A DNA stretch of 64,000 nt from Apiosordaria backusii. Its lineage: Eukaryota; Ascomycota; Sordariomycetes; Sordariales; Lasiosphaeriaceae. Shown here in pieces: positions 44,913 to 56,624 of the stretch (position 1 is the first letter of the stretch; each line of letters opens with the position of its first letter). The position numbers and the translations under genes were made by a program. The stretch lies in the NCBI GenBank assembly GCA_030549205.1, contig JAUKTV010000011.1, positions 124,001 to 188,000 of the forward strand, in the 5' to 3' direction. The notes under the pieces were generated by a model that was given only the letters and a program-made list of their open reading frames with translations, was not told the origin of the DNA and searched no databases.

Positions 44913-45867
44913 GTTGATAGAAGAATATCTTGAACGTATCTCTTTTGACCGTCCGTTGTATGAGCGCTCTAAGACTTCTGGCACTTTTCTGTTACTCTGA
45001 GTTTGCCAACCTTGAACAGACCGGAATGAGAAGATGAGCACTTCCGAGAGTGGCATTGAGTTCGTATGATAAACCCCAGCAACTTTGTTGAGCTATGACT
45101 GCTGAGTCACTATGGTTTGTGTCAAAGCATTAACCAATCGTTATGACATTAGACTTTAAGACAAACAACGCACACATCATATACCTACACAACTAAAGAA
45201 ACAGCCACGAAGAAACAAAGACAACTTTGATGGGAATCTAACCATGACTTCATCCAAACTGAGTACCCTCCTCCTCTTCATCTCCCCTTCCCCATAGGTA
45301 GATAGATAATACTAATACTATGTATGTAAAAAAACAGCCATCAACGTGAAAAAACACAACCTCAATCCATTCGTTAGGTATCCTTACAATTCAGGGTTCC
45401 TTTCCCCCTTTCCTCTTCCCACAACAACCAACCAACCAACCATCCATGTGCATTCTTGTTTTAACAAAAAAAAAGAGAAATAGAGAAACTTTAACACAAA
45501 AGAAATCCCGAAATACATTCCAAAACTCCATAGAACGCCAGGAATGGTAATGGTCGCTTTTCCCCCCCCAAGAAATTTCTGTACCAAGCCCAAACCAAAA
45601 GGAAATGATGAAACAAGAAAAAAAAGAATGAATGGTGTGACCAAAACGCCAAATGTGCTTCTGCTCATCTATAACCTCTCGTCTGTCCACCAAGAAAAAG
45701 ACAGAATGGCAGGTCGTGGAGCGGTATTAATACATTATTAGGTGACCTATGGTCCAGGGCTTTTGGGTATGTGCGTATGTGTCGTCCATGTCGAACCTGG
45801 AAATTATGTCGACAAGGACAAAGTATTATGTACTAAAAATGACATGCTCGGACTCAGCGGCAGCCAA
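44913..45867. other. Intergenic region downstream of Sec2
   Basis: No gene is supported. A/C-rich sequence at 45130-45500 is probably the Sec2 3' untranslated region and flanking DNA. Confidence 0.5.
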
Positions 45868-48039
45868 TTAGGGTATCGTCAAAGACAGAGGCTTAACCTC
45901 GACTTGCTGAACGGATGCTTGTGGTTTGAGAGATTGTACAGCCTCATCAGTGGCTGGCGGCGGTTTCTGCGTCTCCGTCACGGCGGGTGGTGTCTTCTCG
46001 TCCTCCATTACTGCAGGCGGTGTCTCGTCGTTGTCTTCTTCCACATTGTCCAACGCGGGTGGCTGTTGAGGGGCAGGTACAGTCTCATCTGCGGGGTGTT
46101 GCTCAGGCGTTTTGGGCAATTCTTTTGACAAGTCCACAGGTTCAGGGACCTCCGGGACGTCTGCGAACCGCTCTGAAATTTCATGACTGGGTCTAGGGCT
46201 TCGTTCGCCGCGAATGCTAGGCGCAACGCTGGAGGCTACCCGGTGAGGGTGTCCTCCAGGCACAACACCACCGCCAATGCGACTCCAAAACATCTGATCT
46301 CTTAAGCGAACACTCTCCTCCCAAGCAGCCCGTTCAGCATCCTCATCATCGGCGCGCCAATGGCCATCCTTGACAATACGCAAAAAGCCGAGGAAGTCGC
46401 AAGTAGACCGGACCCGACCAAGACAGTATTTGCAGAGGGGGTATGCGTTTTGTGCCGAGTCGGACTCGCTGGTGCGGAAACGATGCGTTCGGAGATACTG
46501 CTCTTCCGTCCTCTGCTCCCCACAAAGTGAACATGGGATCAGTTCGGGCCTCATGATCCTGCCAAATCTGCCAGTGGTGGTGGACGGTGCGGGTTCAACA
46601 ACCAGCGTTCCTTCCGTCATGGCCGTGAGCACGCTCCGACGAGCAAGCCAAGAAAGACCAGGGGCATTGTCCAGTCGAAGGGTTGGCTCAATGTCCTCTG
46701 TCAAGACCCTCTTGTAGAACTTGGTTTCCTTCAACTGAGGCAGGACAGGAGCGGCAGTAGACGAAGTTGCGCTCACGGATGAAGCAGGAGTGTTTGGTGT
46801 CTGCGGCGAGGTCGCCGGCGAGCTCGCGGTGACATTCGTCGCAAGTGATGTACTGGACAAATTACCCGCCGAAACATGGGAAGCCACGGATCCGAGACCA
46901 AGACCAAGCGAAACCAACCCAGAGCTCGAAGCATTTGAGGGAGTGCGCTGGGAAGAGAGTCGCTTCGAAGTATGCACAAGATCCTTAAAATCCCTGAATG
47001 CTGCCAAATCCGTGCGGAGGACGGGGTGCAGCAGCTGCGTGAAGCTGGTTGGGTATGAGGGCGAAAGTGTAGCTGGAAGGCTCTGGCTGTGACTGTGATG
47101 CGGGTGGTTCATGGTGATGGACGGGCCTTCAGAATCCTCGAATTTGCTGAAGCTCGGTGACGATGGGCAAGTCGGGGGCGACTGCTCCTCATTTGCCGCC
47201 GTCATTTGCTCCATGACGTTCTTTAGTTCGACCAGCTGTTCCTGTTGTGACCTAAGAATAGCTTCCGTGTCGGCAAGCTGAGCTTTCAGCTGATCATTTT
47301 TGCGCTGGAGCACCTCCTGCTCTTTCCGAGCCTCCTCTTTGGCTGAAATAACCATCTTGTTGGCCTCCTCGAAAAGAGCAGCTGTCAAATTCTCCAATTC
47401 CTGCTCAATTTTCTTCTTCTGCTGTTCCATGTCCGCACGCGCCCGCTTCTCCTCGGCGACACGCGCTAAAAGATGGCTCTTTTCGGCCTCAACAGTTTTC
47501 CTTCGAACCCAAACGTCCCCTGCCAGCATTTCCCTCTGCTCGGCCACCTGGTCCTCGAGTTGCCGAACCATTTCGCGAGCCTTCTCCAGTTCCAGTCTCG
47601 TCGCAGAGAGATTATCATCCAAAGTCGTCTGGTGGTTGATGGCATTGATGAGCTTCGTGCTCAGTGTTGCAACCTCCTGGTCGAGATCGGGGTGGTGGGA
47701 CGTGGCCATGGTTTCGGGGTCTGCAGGGCTCATCGCCCTACTCCTAGGATCGGGGATGGTGCTCAAGTCATTCTCGTCGTCATGTTCTTGGGGAGAGAAG
47801 AGCCGCTTCGGTTGGGGAGTAGAGGGCAGTGAACGGGCAATGTCGGCGGTCATGGACGATTCGGCGATGGAGATGGACCTGGCGTGGCCCGGTGAAGGCT
47901 TCGGGGAAGCAGCTCTTAAGATGCTGGAGAGCGATCTGTTGTGGGCTACCTTGGGGCGGCCAACGGGCTGGACGGGCTGGTGCGAGGACCAGCCGGCCAC
48001 AGTAACGAAGCTTTGCCACAGCTTGTTAGTAACGGCCAT
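45868..48039 (-). CDS. SEC2: Sec2-type Rab guanine nucleotide exchange factor
   Basis: A single-exon frame of 723 residues beginning MAVTNKLWQS. Residues about 116-282 form a long coiled coil (RLELEKAREMVRQLEDQVAE; KKKIEQELENLTAALFEEAN; KMVISAKEEARKE) with the sequence pattern of the Sec2/Rabin8 exchange domain. That domain dimerises and loads GTP on the secretory-vesicle Rab, Sec4, and so drives polarised exocytosis at hyphal tips. Downstream is a conserved block with KETKFYKRVLTEDIEPTLRL and two cysteine pairs, C503-X2-C506 and C536-X2-C539 plus C547 (PLCKYCLGRVRSTCDFLGFL). It continues into RDQMFWSRIGGG, matching the C-terminal region shared by Sec2, Rabin8 and GRAB proteins. The tail is Pro/Glu-rich, with repeated TPPAV motifs. 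Assignment is by eye but strong. Confidence 0.9.
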   Translation of the reverse strand: MAVTNKLWQSFVTVAGWSSHQPVQPVGRPKVAHNRSLSSILRAASPKPSPGHARSISIAESSMTADIARSLPSTPQPKRLFSPQEHDDENDLSTIPDPRSRAMSPADPETMATSHHPDLDQEVATLSTKLINAINHQTTLDDNLSATRLELEKAREMVRQLEDQVAEQREMLAGDVWVRRKTVEAEKSHLLARVAEEKRARADMEQQKKKIEQELENLTAALFEEANKMVISAKEEARKEQEVLQRKNDQLKAQLADTEAILRSQQEQLVELKNVMEQMTAANEEQSPPTCPSSPSFSKFEDSEGPSITMNHPHHSHSQSLPATLSPSYPTSFTQLLHPVLRTDLAAFRDFKDLVHTSKRLSSQRTPSNASSSGLVSLGLGLGSVASHVSAGNLSSTSLATNVTASSPATSPQTPNTPASSVSATSSTAAPVLPQLKETKFYKRVLTEDIEPTLRLDNAPGLSWLARRSVLTAMTEGTLVVEPAPSTTTGRFGRIMRPELIPCSLCGEQRTEEQYLRTHRFRTSESDSAQNAYPLCKYCLGRVRSTCDFLGFLRIVKDGHWRADDEDAERAAWEESVRLRDQMFWSRIGGGVVPGGHPHRVASSVAPSIRGERSPRPSHEISERFADVPEVPEPVDLSKELPKTPEQHPADETVPAPQQPPALDNVEEDNDETPPAVMEDEKTPPAVTETQKPPPATDEAVQSLKPQASVQQVEVKPLSLTIP

Positions 48040-51000
48040 GTGACGCCTGCGAGTATCGATGGGGGATTATCGAGCGAAGCGCGACGGAAGAACACCCCAA
48101 AGACGCGAGTCATCCCAAGGGAGAGCACCAGCGCACAAAAACTATGTGAGCAGGCCGAAGCGTAAATGCTCCCAGGGTTTGGGGTGCGTCTTTAGTCAGA
48201 GCAAGCTGCAGAGGAAGCCAAAAGCCAAACGAAAATAGGGTCCAGGTTGCAAAAGCAACGAGTTCCCTGTCGTGCACATACTTGTAATCCAGCTTGGGAG
48301 ATTTGCGAAGGACCACACCAGAAGCTGGCGGGTCCTTGATCACCAAAAAAAGGTCGCTACTTCCTCCGTTCCTTGTTATCGTGGTTGCGCAAGGAAATCG
48401 CGTCTGCTACCGGTGGGTGAGACAGTGAGATGAATGTCTGAGGTGTTTGTTGGACGGTCACGGCCACCGTCGGCCGAGGCATGCGTCGGGGTGTTTTCGG
48501 TCTTGAAGCTGAAAAAAAAAAAAGTATATTCAAAGACAGCGCGCTCAAAATAGGACTGGGCAACGCGCAACTAGTCGATGGTGGGAGGCAAGCTGTCCAA
48601 AACAAGAAGATGGTACTCTAGAGATGCAGAAGGAGAAGCAGTCTCCGGGCAGCAAATGCGGACAGAGGTGATAACCTGCAGCAGCAGCGCAACAACGAGC
48701 GAAGGCGAGCTTGGCAGCTTGCTGGGCCTTGCTGCGATGGGCAGGCCACAGGCTCTGAAAGGAAAAGCGCCCCAGATTTACAGCTTCTAGACAGGGGTGG
48801 CCTCAGCTCCCATTGGACCCGCCCAGTCCCTGATTGCTTGGAGCGGAGTCCAGACGTGGGAGAAAGGCGCAAAGGCGCTTGTGGTCTTTTGGATGATGGA
48901 TGATATCACCCAGTTGGTAATGAATGGAGGGCCGGTGCACTCCGTATCCATCCTTCCCTATCTTCGTGTTGACGGGATTCAATTGACTCCTAATGTTCCG
49001 AATGGCTCAATAATAACTGGCCCGGTTGATCCGGCCGAAAAGTTCCTATGTCGGCTGCTGACTGATACGCTATGGCGGCAAACAACTCAGCAATCGCGAC
49101 CTCCATAAGAGGACAATTGCAAGTGTTGGCCGGAGCCTGGTCGCCATCTGAATGCGAGGTTTCTTTGTTCGATGGGCCAACATTTCTCCATGGGTGGGTT
49201 TAACAACGTCATCGATAACCCAAACCAGGATTCTTAAAGGCCCTGCTATGCGGCTCAGCTGGTCAATGCGGCCCTTATGGATCCCATCTCCGGGAGCTTG
49301 GACGCATGGTCCGTGGACGACAAGCTTTGTTGGTCTTTTGCCGACTGACGGAGAAAACATACGGATAAGGCGGCACGAACCCAGGTCTTGGCTGATGTGC
49401 AAATCCCGTCCGAAGATCAGGTGCATCAAAAGAATCTCCCGCCCGCGAAAAGATATCGGATGCAACATGCGATCTGATAAGTCTTCCCCGCTATCTGGGC
49501 TGCGCCCGCACGTCGAGTCTCAATGATAAAAACAATCACCAACTGCGGAGAAGTTGCGAAAGGTGTTACGTGATCGTTTCAAAAGCCACAAGATGCCTAC
49601 CTTACATGTACACTATGGACATATCACACGACTCGGAAATTCGATCCAAAAAATGATCAAATCAAGCAAGAGGGTGCGAAGAACCCTCTCGTCCCCCAGC
49701 CCTCCTCCATCTTACGAGGACCTTCCTTCCTGTAAGTACCCTACTTTTGAAAGGAATCGAAAGGAAGGTCCTACGAGCACTCAACATCGGGCAGCAGGAG
49801 CCTGCCGGGCCCGGGAGGGGCTCCGATGAACAGGCACACCTGTGATTCCTGTGCGTTCTGCTTGTGACTGACTGCCTGTGCAGTTTTGCTAGTTTCACCA
49901 CACAAGTCCGTCATTTGTCCCACCATTAGCCAACTGCACGCCATTACGTTTTTAAGACCTCCTCTAAGACACCTTGAGGCCTCGTATTTCTGTCTGTCTT
50001 GCCCGCCATGCATGTCTGAGAAAAGATAGGATTCGGCCAAACTCAAGAGCTTATGCATCTTCATCAGCCCAATCACACTTTCCAGGTCTGTCATGTCTTG
50101 GGTACAGAGGTCTCCCGTACTGTCTGGAGATCTTCATTCTTACATCTCACGTACACCAAGTGTGTACATATAGACATCGTAGGTATCTACGGTGAAGTCC
50201 CGGCACCGCTGTCTTGATTCCTCGCTGCACTGCCCACACCAGCGTTGATCCCGCTCCATACTGTCAATTATTTTTGCGGGGCAACAGACCACCTCGACGC
50301 CGACTAAAACAATGGCTGCAGAGCGGCTGGGGAATATCGCAGAAAGAATGAACACTTGGAGCCATCCTAGCCAAGCACTTTCCACCAGATCCGCCCAGTT
50401 GGCATTAGTGCGAGTTTCTCACAGCAGATGGGACGGGAACTGCTCCCTGCTGCCACTTTCCGACTTGTCACATATCCAAGATCTCCTGTCCTAAATCACG
50501 ATTCTCAGCTGTGTGGATAGGATGAGACAATACTAGTGGAAAAAGCCGTCGTGGGGCGCTTGCAACTTACAGTGCTCTCTTCGGGCCGAAGGGCTGGTTT
50601 TTGTTTTTTTTTGACATTACCAAGGGCAGTGGTGTTGTCAGTCCACACGAAGAGTCTTCTAAGGAATCAACGAGACGAATGTCGGCGAGGGGTTGGGGAT
50701 TCGAGGAAGACCAAAGGTTTTGCTCGGAACCTCGACAGTGTGCTTGGTTTCAAACCTGCATGATTCGACTAATTGAGACACTGCGTGAGAATTCAAAGCT
50801 GAATATCGACAGTGACTGACAGAAGCTTACTGTGTAGTTACAAGAAGCGGTCAACACCATCCCCCTCAAAAGAAAGAGAAATTGTGATGTATCAGCTTTC
50901 AACCATTCTGGCCGGTCTCAATATACCGCGCTTGCGCCGCCACTAAACATTGGTCAGCATAAATGAACCAACAAGAATCGCAGATGGCCTGCATGGGATC

Positions 51001-52714
51001 ACCGGGTGAGGAAGCAGATCGTCGGCCAAGAGAGCAGGCGTTTCTCTTTGGCTCTCAGCTCTTCCACCTGCATCTGGATTGCTTTTTCATACGCAAGCCG
51101 AGCTCGAAAGGGTAACGGCATCACAGTATTAGGGCAGCAGACACACAGATGTCTAGGATGACCAATAACCCGCGCTAGGAATGGGTCCATATGCCGGTTG
51201 CCACTCTATTCGGGAGAGGGTCCAAGTTCTAGATTTGCCAATCCCTCTTCCGACTTCTCACAGCTAGATGGGTGGTATCTGTGGGTGCTGGACAATGATG
51301 GGAGTTGCACCGTTCCAAGCTGCACCTTTAGAGCCCTGTCAAAATTTGCGGGAAGGCTTAGTTCCCGGGGTTTCTTGCAGGGGTTCCTGCCAGATCTGCG
51401 GAATCTGGGGAATACACTACACACTGTCACTCTCGGAAGTGGCAGTTTCCAGGAAGTTGGAACGATTTTGAGCCTGTTTCGCCGCCAACTTCCGCCTTTC
51501 CATTGGTTCGATTCTCTCTTCCGATTCTACGAAGGGAGATCGAGCAGATTTGACGCCTCAACTCGAAATGTGGCGCATATCACAGACTTGGCACTCTTCC
51601 TGCAGGGCATCGGGTCTCTCTCCCCCACCCCCCCCCCCCCAATGAGTGAACTCAACCCTTTTTTGCTTCTTGCCCAATGAACTCGACCTTTTTTTGCTTC
51701 TTGCCTGCCGCTCGGCGCTTGCATACGACGGCACAGGAAACAAGCCGTGCGAAGACGCTCCCGAAGACGTAGTCCGACATTGCACAGCATGAAGTATACC
51801 TCTGTACCACCCGACCTCCCGTTGTCATCCAAGCCCGCCGTTAGGTGTAACAGAAGGCACCTCATCACTGCTGCCATAAATTGGGTTCCATCCAGCATCT
51901 GGAAGAATCTGGAATACAAAATGAGAACCATAATAGCTAGAGTTCTAACTTATCTCAAGCGAGGGCATTCACATCTGGGGCTTGGTCTCCTCGCGAATGT
52001 ACCTAACTTCATGTTGAGAGGGCTGAGAGGTGCAGGGCGGGAAGATGTCGTCTTTTTTTCACACGGTACTGGCGGCACCACACCTTTCCTCGGAGACCTT
52101 TTGCCCATTCCCCGAGTCGAGCAGATATTTCAGGACACTAAACATTCATATGGCTGCGAGAGGCCCGATTGGGGACACCTCAGAGACCATCCCCCACATG
52201 GACCAGTTCAGCCTTGAGGGTGTGAGGGGAGTGAATGTTCCGGAAGAGACTTCCCGGAATCACGATCGACCTTTGCACGGTGTTTACTCCAATTTTGCGG
52301 ATGTAGGTCGAGGGTCTGTGACAAGTCGGGTACCCAGCTCGACATCTTGGACTCGACCTCTGATGTTTCTTTGGCCAACAGTGCAGATGGGAGAAGTATC
52401 TGCATTAGCAGGCAAGAGTGGGCCTTACCATGTCTGCGAATACATAAAGGACATGATCACCATCTCGATGTTACCCAGTCTTCACCCATCTTCACCCAGC
52501 CTTCACCCATCTTCACCCAGCCTTCACCCATCTTCACCCAGTCTTCACCCACCTTCACCCAGTCTTCACCCATCTTCACCCATCTTCACCCAGTCTTCAC
52601 CCATATTCACCCATCTTCACCTATCTTCACCTATCTTCTTTTAGCTTTGGCAAATTCTGATCTCTGTGTTGAACTTCTGGCCACCTATTAGGATTTGGCG
52701 CTCTCAGACCGACA
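48040..52714. other. Long intergenic region, no gene supported except a tandem repeat
   Basis: About 4.7 kb. Frames at 49152-49526, 51198-51680 and 51747-52217 lack motifs and overlap one another. A run of C at 51626-51640 and a minisatellite at 52473-52638 are present. The last few hundred bases should contain the promoter of the zinc-finger gene. Confidence 0.45.
52473..52638. repeat. Minisatellite of TCTTCACCCA/G units
   Basis: About 15 head-to-tail units alternating 10 and 11 bases (TCTTCACCCA, TCTTCACCCAG, CCTTCACCCA), a 21-base period in the first half. It ends about 75 bases before the start codon of the zinc-finger gene, so it may lie in its promoter or leader. The frame through it reads Leu-His-Pro-Ser-Ser-Pro repeats, with no sign of real coding use. 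Confidence 0.85.
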
Positions 52715-54389
52715 ATGACCAACACGGGTACTCTTCCCTTCCTCCCGCTCGGCAAGAACACCCATCAAAACTTGATGGTAAGTGCCCACTGATCTTGTCG
52801 TTTTTATCTTGTGGTGTTTGCCTTCAAGGTCGCCTTTGTTGACCAGTAAGCAGGAGACATGGTCCTCTGACGAGAACCCATCCTTTGGGGATGGGGATGT
52901 CATGGACCTTCCCTCGAACCGTCATTCGGTTCTTCCAGCCGGCTCGTACGACTTCTGGCCGGTTGGCGATCCCAACCCCCCTCCTACGTCTAGGCCTACG
53001 CCTGGGTATGACTGGCTACAGAGGGATCCTGACTGCTCTGAGTACCACCGCAACTCGCTGCTTAGAGACAGCCGTCAACAGAATCAAGTAATTCAACAGT
53101 CGCCGCAGAGGAACATGCCCCCCTGCGGGGTGTTTCGCCCTCTTTTCTCGGCCGCGTCTCAGCCGCCTGGATCATAAGCCATAGGAGGAGCTACCCAGCC
53201 ACCCCATGGAAATCTCCAACAACACTCACAACAGAGCTCAACCAATCAACAGCTCGTCCAAGAATTCCAGGCACCTACTGAGGGAGTCTTTTCCCAGCCG
53301 GCTCCTTTCTCAAGCTACGGCAACCATGGGTTGCTCCAGCCAGCGCTTGACAACTCTTTGCAGCAGCAGCCCTCGAGCAACCTGACCCTCGTGGACAGCT
53401 CTCATCCGTCAGTCATGCCCCAACTTGACAACCTCTCCACCATGATGGACTTCAGGCTTAACATCAACCTGGCCTCAACGCCCTTCGACAATTACTGGAC
53501 TGCTGCCACCCCCTTTAACTCTCCGACCACTATGTCTTTTCCGACCACAATCACCACCACGACTCCCTCTCTCCCAACCCTCCGTCCAGACCCTATCCCC
53601 GTCTCTCTTCCGTCACAGCCGCCCGTCGACAACCCTCACCCCGCACCGGCGTCCCAATCCGCACCGGCGTCCCAATCCGCACCGGCGCCCCAACCCGCAC
53701 CGGCGCTCAAATGCGATCCCCACGTCCACCGTTCATTCCTTTTTGTAGGGGGTCGACGCTACCGGTGCCTCCACATCGCGGCCAACGGCCAAGCCTGCGG
53801 GTTGGTCTTCGCCCGCACCATCGAACTCAACCGCCACATTGAGACCGTTCACGACAAGAAAGGCCTCACCAAATGCGACGACTGCAGCTCGTATCACAAG
53901 TAGTAAGTCCCACTTTTTTCTATATCCCCGCCCAGTCCCTCCACTGTTCCACGAAATAAAAGGGGAAGAGGGATTATTAAAACTATTGTTTTTCTCCATA
54001 ACAGCAGACTCGACTGCTGGCGCCGCCACTGGAGGCGCCAACACTCGTTGGAGTTCATTGCAGAGAGGGGGGATGAGTATTTCATCCAGTTGAAGCAAGA
54101 AAGGGAATTGGAAAAGCTGAAAATCGAAATGCAAAAAAAGGAGGACAGGAATAAAGGAATTATCAAGTTCACCGCGAAGAGACCAGTTCCGGGGGTGCGG
54201 TATTCGCCGATGACGGAGAAACTGGAGATTGCGCTGAGGGTTTGGCAAAATATACGAGATAATGGGGGGAAGTTGCCTTATTGGGCGAAGATTGAGAAGG
54301 GGAGGGCGGGGAGGCGGCGGTATCAGCGGAAGCATACGGGGGAGTGGATTGTGATGAGGCGCGGGCCGGATGGTATGTATGAGGCCTGA
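52715..54389 (+). CDS. C2H2-type zinc-finger protein, with an in-frame TAA to explain
   Basis: Exon 1 is 52715-52777 (MTNTGTLPFLPLG). A 76-base intron (GTAAGT, AGCAG) leads to exon 2 from 52854. A second clear intron runs 53903-54004 (GTAAGT, AACAG). Exon 3 ends at 54389. Near the C-terminus, CLHIAANGQACGLVFARTIE, then LNRHIETVH, forms one finger. CDDCSSYHK joined to YRLDCWRRHWRRQH across the splice forms a second. A helical, basic tail follows (KLKIEMQKKEDRN; RRRYQRKHTGEW). The N-terminal 250 residues are Pro/Ser/Gln-rich, with an 18-base repeat coding PASQSA at 53647-53705. A TAA at 53175-53177 interrupts exon 2, and coding-like sequence resumes in the same frame. A poor 111-base intron, 53088-53198, would remove it and give 461 residues. 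Otherwise the gene is inactive. A DNA-binding role is inferred. Confidence 0.62.
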
Positions 54390-55130
54390 TCTTTTTGAGG
54401 ACAAGAATGATTTGCGGTGGATTTCTTCATCAGGGGTTGGAAAAGTATGATTTGTGTTGGATTTCTCCAACAGGGGTTCGACAAGTACCAGGTATGATTG
54501 TGTGTTGGATTTCTTTGGAAGGGGTTCAGTGAGGTATGGTTTGTGTTGGATTTCTTCACCAGGGGTTCGAAAAGTATGATCTTGTGTGTTGGATTTCTTT
54601 GGAAGGGGTTCAGTGAAGTATGGTTTCGTTGGATTTCTTCACCAGGGGCTCGACAAGTATGATTGCGTGTTGGATTTCTTTGGAAGGGGTTCGAAAAGTA
54701 TGATTGTGTGTTGGATTTCTTTGGAAGGGGTTCAGTGAGGTATGGTTTCGTTGGATTTCTTCACCAGGGGCTCGACAAGTATGATTGCGTGTTGGATTTC
54801 TTTGGAAGGGGTTCGAAAAGTATGATTGTGTGTTGGATTTCTTTGGAAGGGGTTCAGTGAGGTATGGTTCGTGTTGGATTTCTTTATCAAGGGTCTTGTG
54901 AGGGGGTGTTTCCTGATCTTTTATGGCAAGAATGAAAATGCGGTGGATTTCCTTATCAGGGGTTCAGTGAAGTATAATTCGCGTTGGATTTCTTTATCAA
55001 GGGTTTTGTGAGGGAGTGTTTCCTGATCTTTTATGGCAAGAATGAAAATGCGGTGGATTTCCTTATCAGGGATTCAGTGAACAAGTGTTCTCTGCTCTCT
55101 TATGACCTTTATGATTTGCGTTGGCTTTAT
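54380..55130. repeat. Degenerate tandem array with higher-order periods of 122 and 110 bases
   Basis: Basic units of about 38-43 bases share TTGGATTTCTTTGGAAGGGG or TTGGATTTCTTCACCAGGGG followed by TTCAGTGA, TTCGAAAAG or CTCGACAAG. GGAAGGGGTTCAGTGA recurs at 54601, 54723 and 54845, an exact 122-base period of three units. TCCTGATCTTTTATGGCAAG recurs at 54911 and 55021, a 110-base period. The same words (CCTGATCTTTTTGAGG, then CAAGAATGA) occur at the zinc-finger stop codon (54387-54389), so the array seems to have grown from the 3' end of that gene. Confidence 0.88.
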
Positions 55131-55316
55131 TTCTTATGTTTGGGGACGATCTAATTACAAGCCAGATAGATGATACCATAGACAGGCTATTAGGCACCCG
55201 TCTGTATTAATATCAGGCTGAGAAAATGGTGTAGAACTACAGGCAACCCTATCCCATCTGGTGACAGTATGTACCGCACTACCTATATCCTCCCCCATTA
55301 GAAGGTAACAAGTCCC
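54390..55316. other. Repeat-filled gap after the zinc-finger gene
   Basis: Almost wholly the tandem array listed next. The last 190 bases hold no feature. The plus-strand frames at 54663-55011 read through the array and have no independent support. Confidence 0.6.
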
Positions 55317-56039
55317 CTAAAAGTCCTGCACCCCAGTCTCCCCCCTCAGCACCCTCTCCACCGCCGCCCTTCTCTCCCCATCTTCATGTTCATCCCCACT
55401 ATCAGCCCACTGAGGCTCCTCCCCTTCAATCCACTCCTCCTCCTTCTCCCTCCTCTCCAGCTCATCAAACTCTTCCATGTTATCCACAACCGCATAGTCA
55501 AAATCCTCATCCTCGCCCCTGATGAATCGATCCTCTAGAAACTGCCTCCACCGTTCTAGCCCTTCCTCTTTTGTTTTGGGTGGGGGGAGGAGCTCAGCGG
55601 TGAAGCTGGTAAAAGTCGTGCCCGCTGCTTCCACCCTCTCCCTGCTCCCGTTGCCATCCGCTTTCTTTTCTGGTGGTGGTGGCTGCTGTGACGACAGCTT
55701 AGCTAGCCGCTCCTCACCTCGAAGTAAACTGCCTTCGAGAACGCGGGCGTACCCCTTTTGCTTGGAGTCTGCCTCCCTTTCCGCAGGTGTTAGAAACCGG
55801 CGGATCAGGTGATCGTGAAGCAACGGATCTGAGAGTTCATGATCTGGAAGGCTGAAGTATGATGGGTTTTGCAACAGGTACTCTCGCCGCCGATTTTGGA
55901 TTTGGAGGCGGGTGAGCTGGCTGGGTGACCTCTGTGGTCGGGGGCGGGGGCGGGAGTAAACGTCCTCCTCTTGTACTACTTCCACTTCATCTTGGGATTT
56001 TTGAGTGGGTTTCTTTAATGGGGGTGAGATTGGAGCCAT
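55317..56039 (-). CDS. CCDC97-like protein
   Basis: Single coding exon of 240 residues starting at MAPISPPLKK. The frame is open further upstream, but a likely acceptor (TTTTTTATTCCAG) lies just before the start codon, so that part should be leader intron. Blocks resembling the CCDC97 family are RRREYLLQNPSYFSLPDHE (about 50-68), LLHDHLIRRFLTPAER, and the acidic block FLEDRFIRGEDEDFDYAVVD (about 167-186), followed by a Glu-rich helix (FDELERREKEEEWIEGEE). CCDC97 has been linked to the SF3b splicing complex in other eukaryotes; for this fungus that is an inference from family. The middle is Pro/Gln-rich. The gene is on the same strand as the large Gln-rich gene upstream, about 600 bases away. 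Confidence 0.82.
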   Translation of the reverse strand: MAPISPPLKKPTQKSQDEVEVVQEEDVYSRPRPRPQRSPSQLTRLQIQNRRREYLLQNPSYFSLPDHELSDPLLHDHLIRRFLTPAEREADSKQKGYARVLEGSLLRGEERLAKLSSQQPPPPEKKADGNGSRERVEAAGTTFTSFTAELLPPPKTKEEGLERWRQFLEDRFIRGEDEDFDYAVVDNMEEFDELERREKEEEWIEGEEPQWADSGDEHEDGERRAAVERVLRGETGVQDF

Positions 56040-56624
56040 GATTCCTGGAATAAAAAACAATTTGTGAAATGTGAGAGATGGATGTCGCTGTGTGAGACGT
56101 GACCTGGAGCGATGATTGATGGTTGGTAGGAACTGAATGAGAGCGCTGAAAGGTCAAAAGTTAGTGGTTAGAAATGTGGGGTTGGTGGGTTGGCTGCTGT
56201 ACTTATTCGCCTCCTGTTCAGCAGGCACATCATAGCGCTCAGAATTCACGGTAATTCAAGGACGAGATGATCAAGAGATTAAAGGATAGCTTTCCAATAA
56301 CTTCAATTATTGCTTTGCTTGCTGAATTGTGAGAGTATTTTCGAAGCTGGGTAAGGACAACAGAAATACCCAGCAGAAGAGGTAGAAAAATATTGACAGT
56401 AATAGCAAAGAAATGGTCAGATTAGACATTGACTTGGTAACTTTTGCCCAAAAACAAACAAGAACGCTCAAAAATAAGAAAAAAGGCGAGATCGCCTGCT
56501 AAGTCTTCACCAAAAATATCCAAAACGAAATGAACGGAAATATCACTGTCGCCATATTCCACACATGTATACACCACCCCTAATAACCCCCAAGTATCAC
56601 CAGAAAAAGAAACACCTTCCCAAA
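56040..56624. other. Intergenic region with probable leader intron of the CCDC97-like gene
   Basis: No separate gene. Minus-strand leader sequence of the CCDC97-like gene and the 3' end of the Gln-rich gene meet here. Confidence 0.5.

Noticed and set aside
52030..52644. 204-codon plus-strand open frame ending in Leu-His-Pro-Ser-Ser repeats
   Set aside because: Its C-terminal part is the minisatellite; the rest has no motif and probably belongs to the region upstream of the zinc-finger gene.
54663..55011. Open frames reading repeated Gly-Phe-Leu-Trp-Lys-Gly-type units
   Set aside because: They run through the tandem array after the zinc-finger gene; the open frame follows from the unit sequence.
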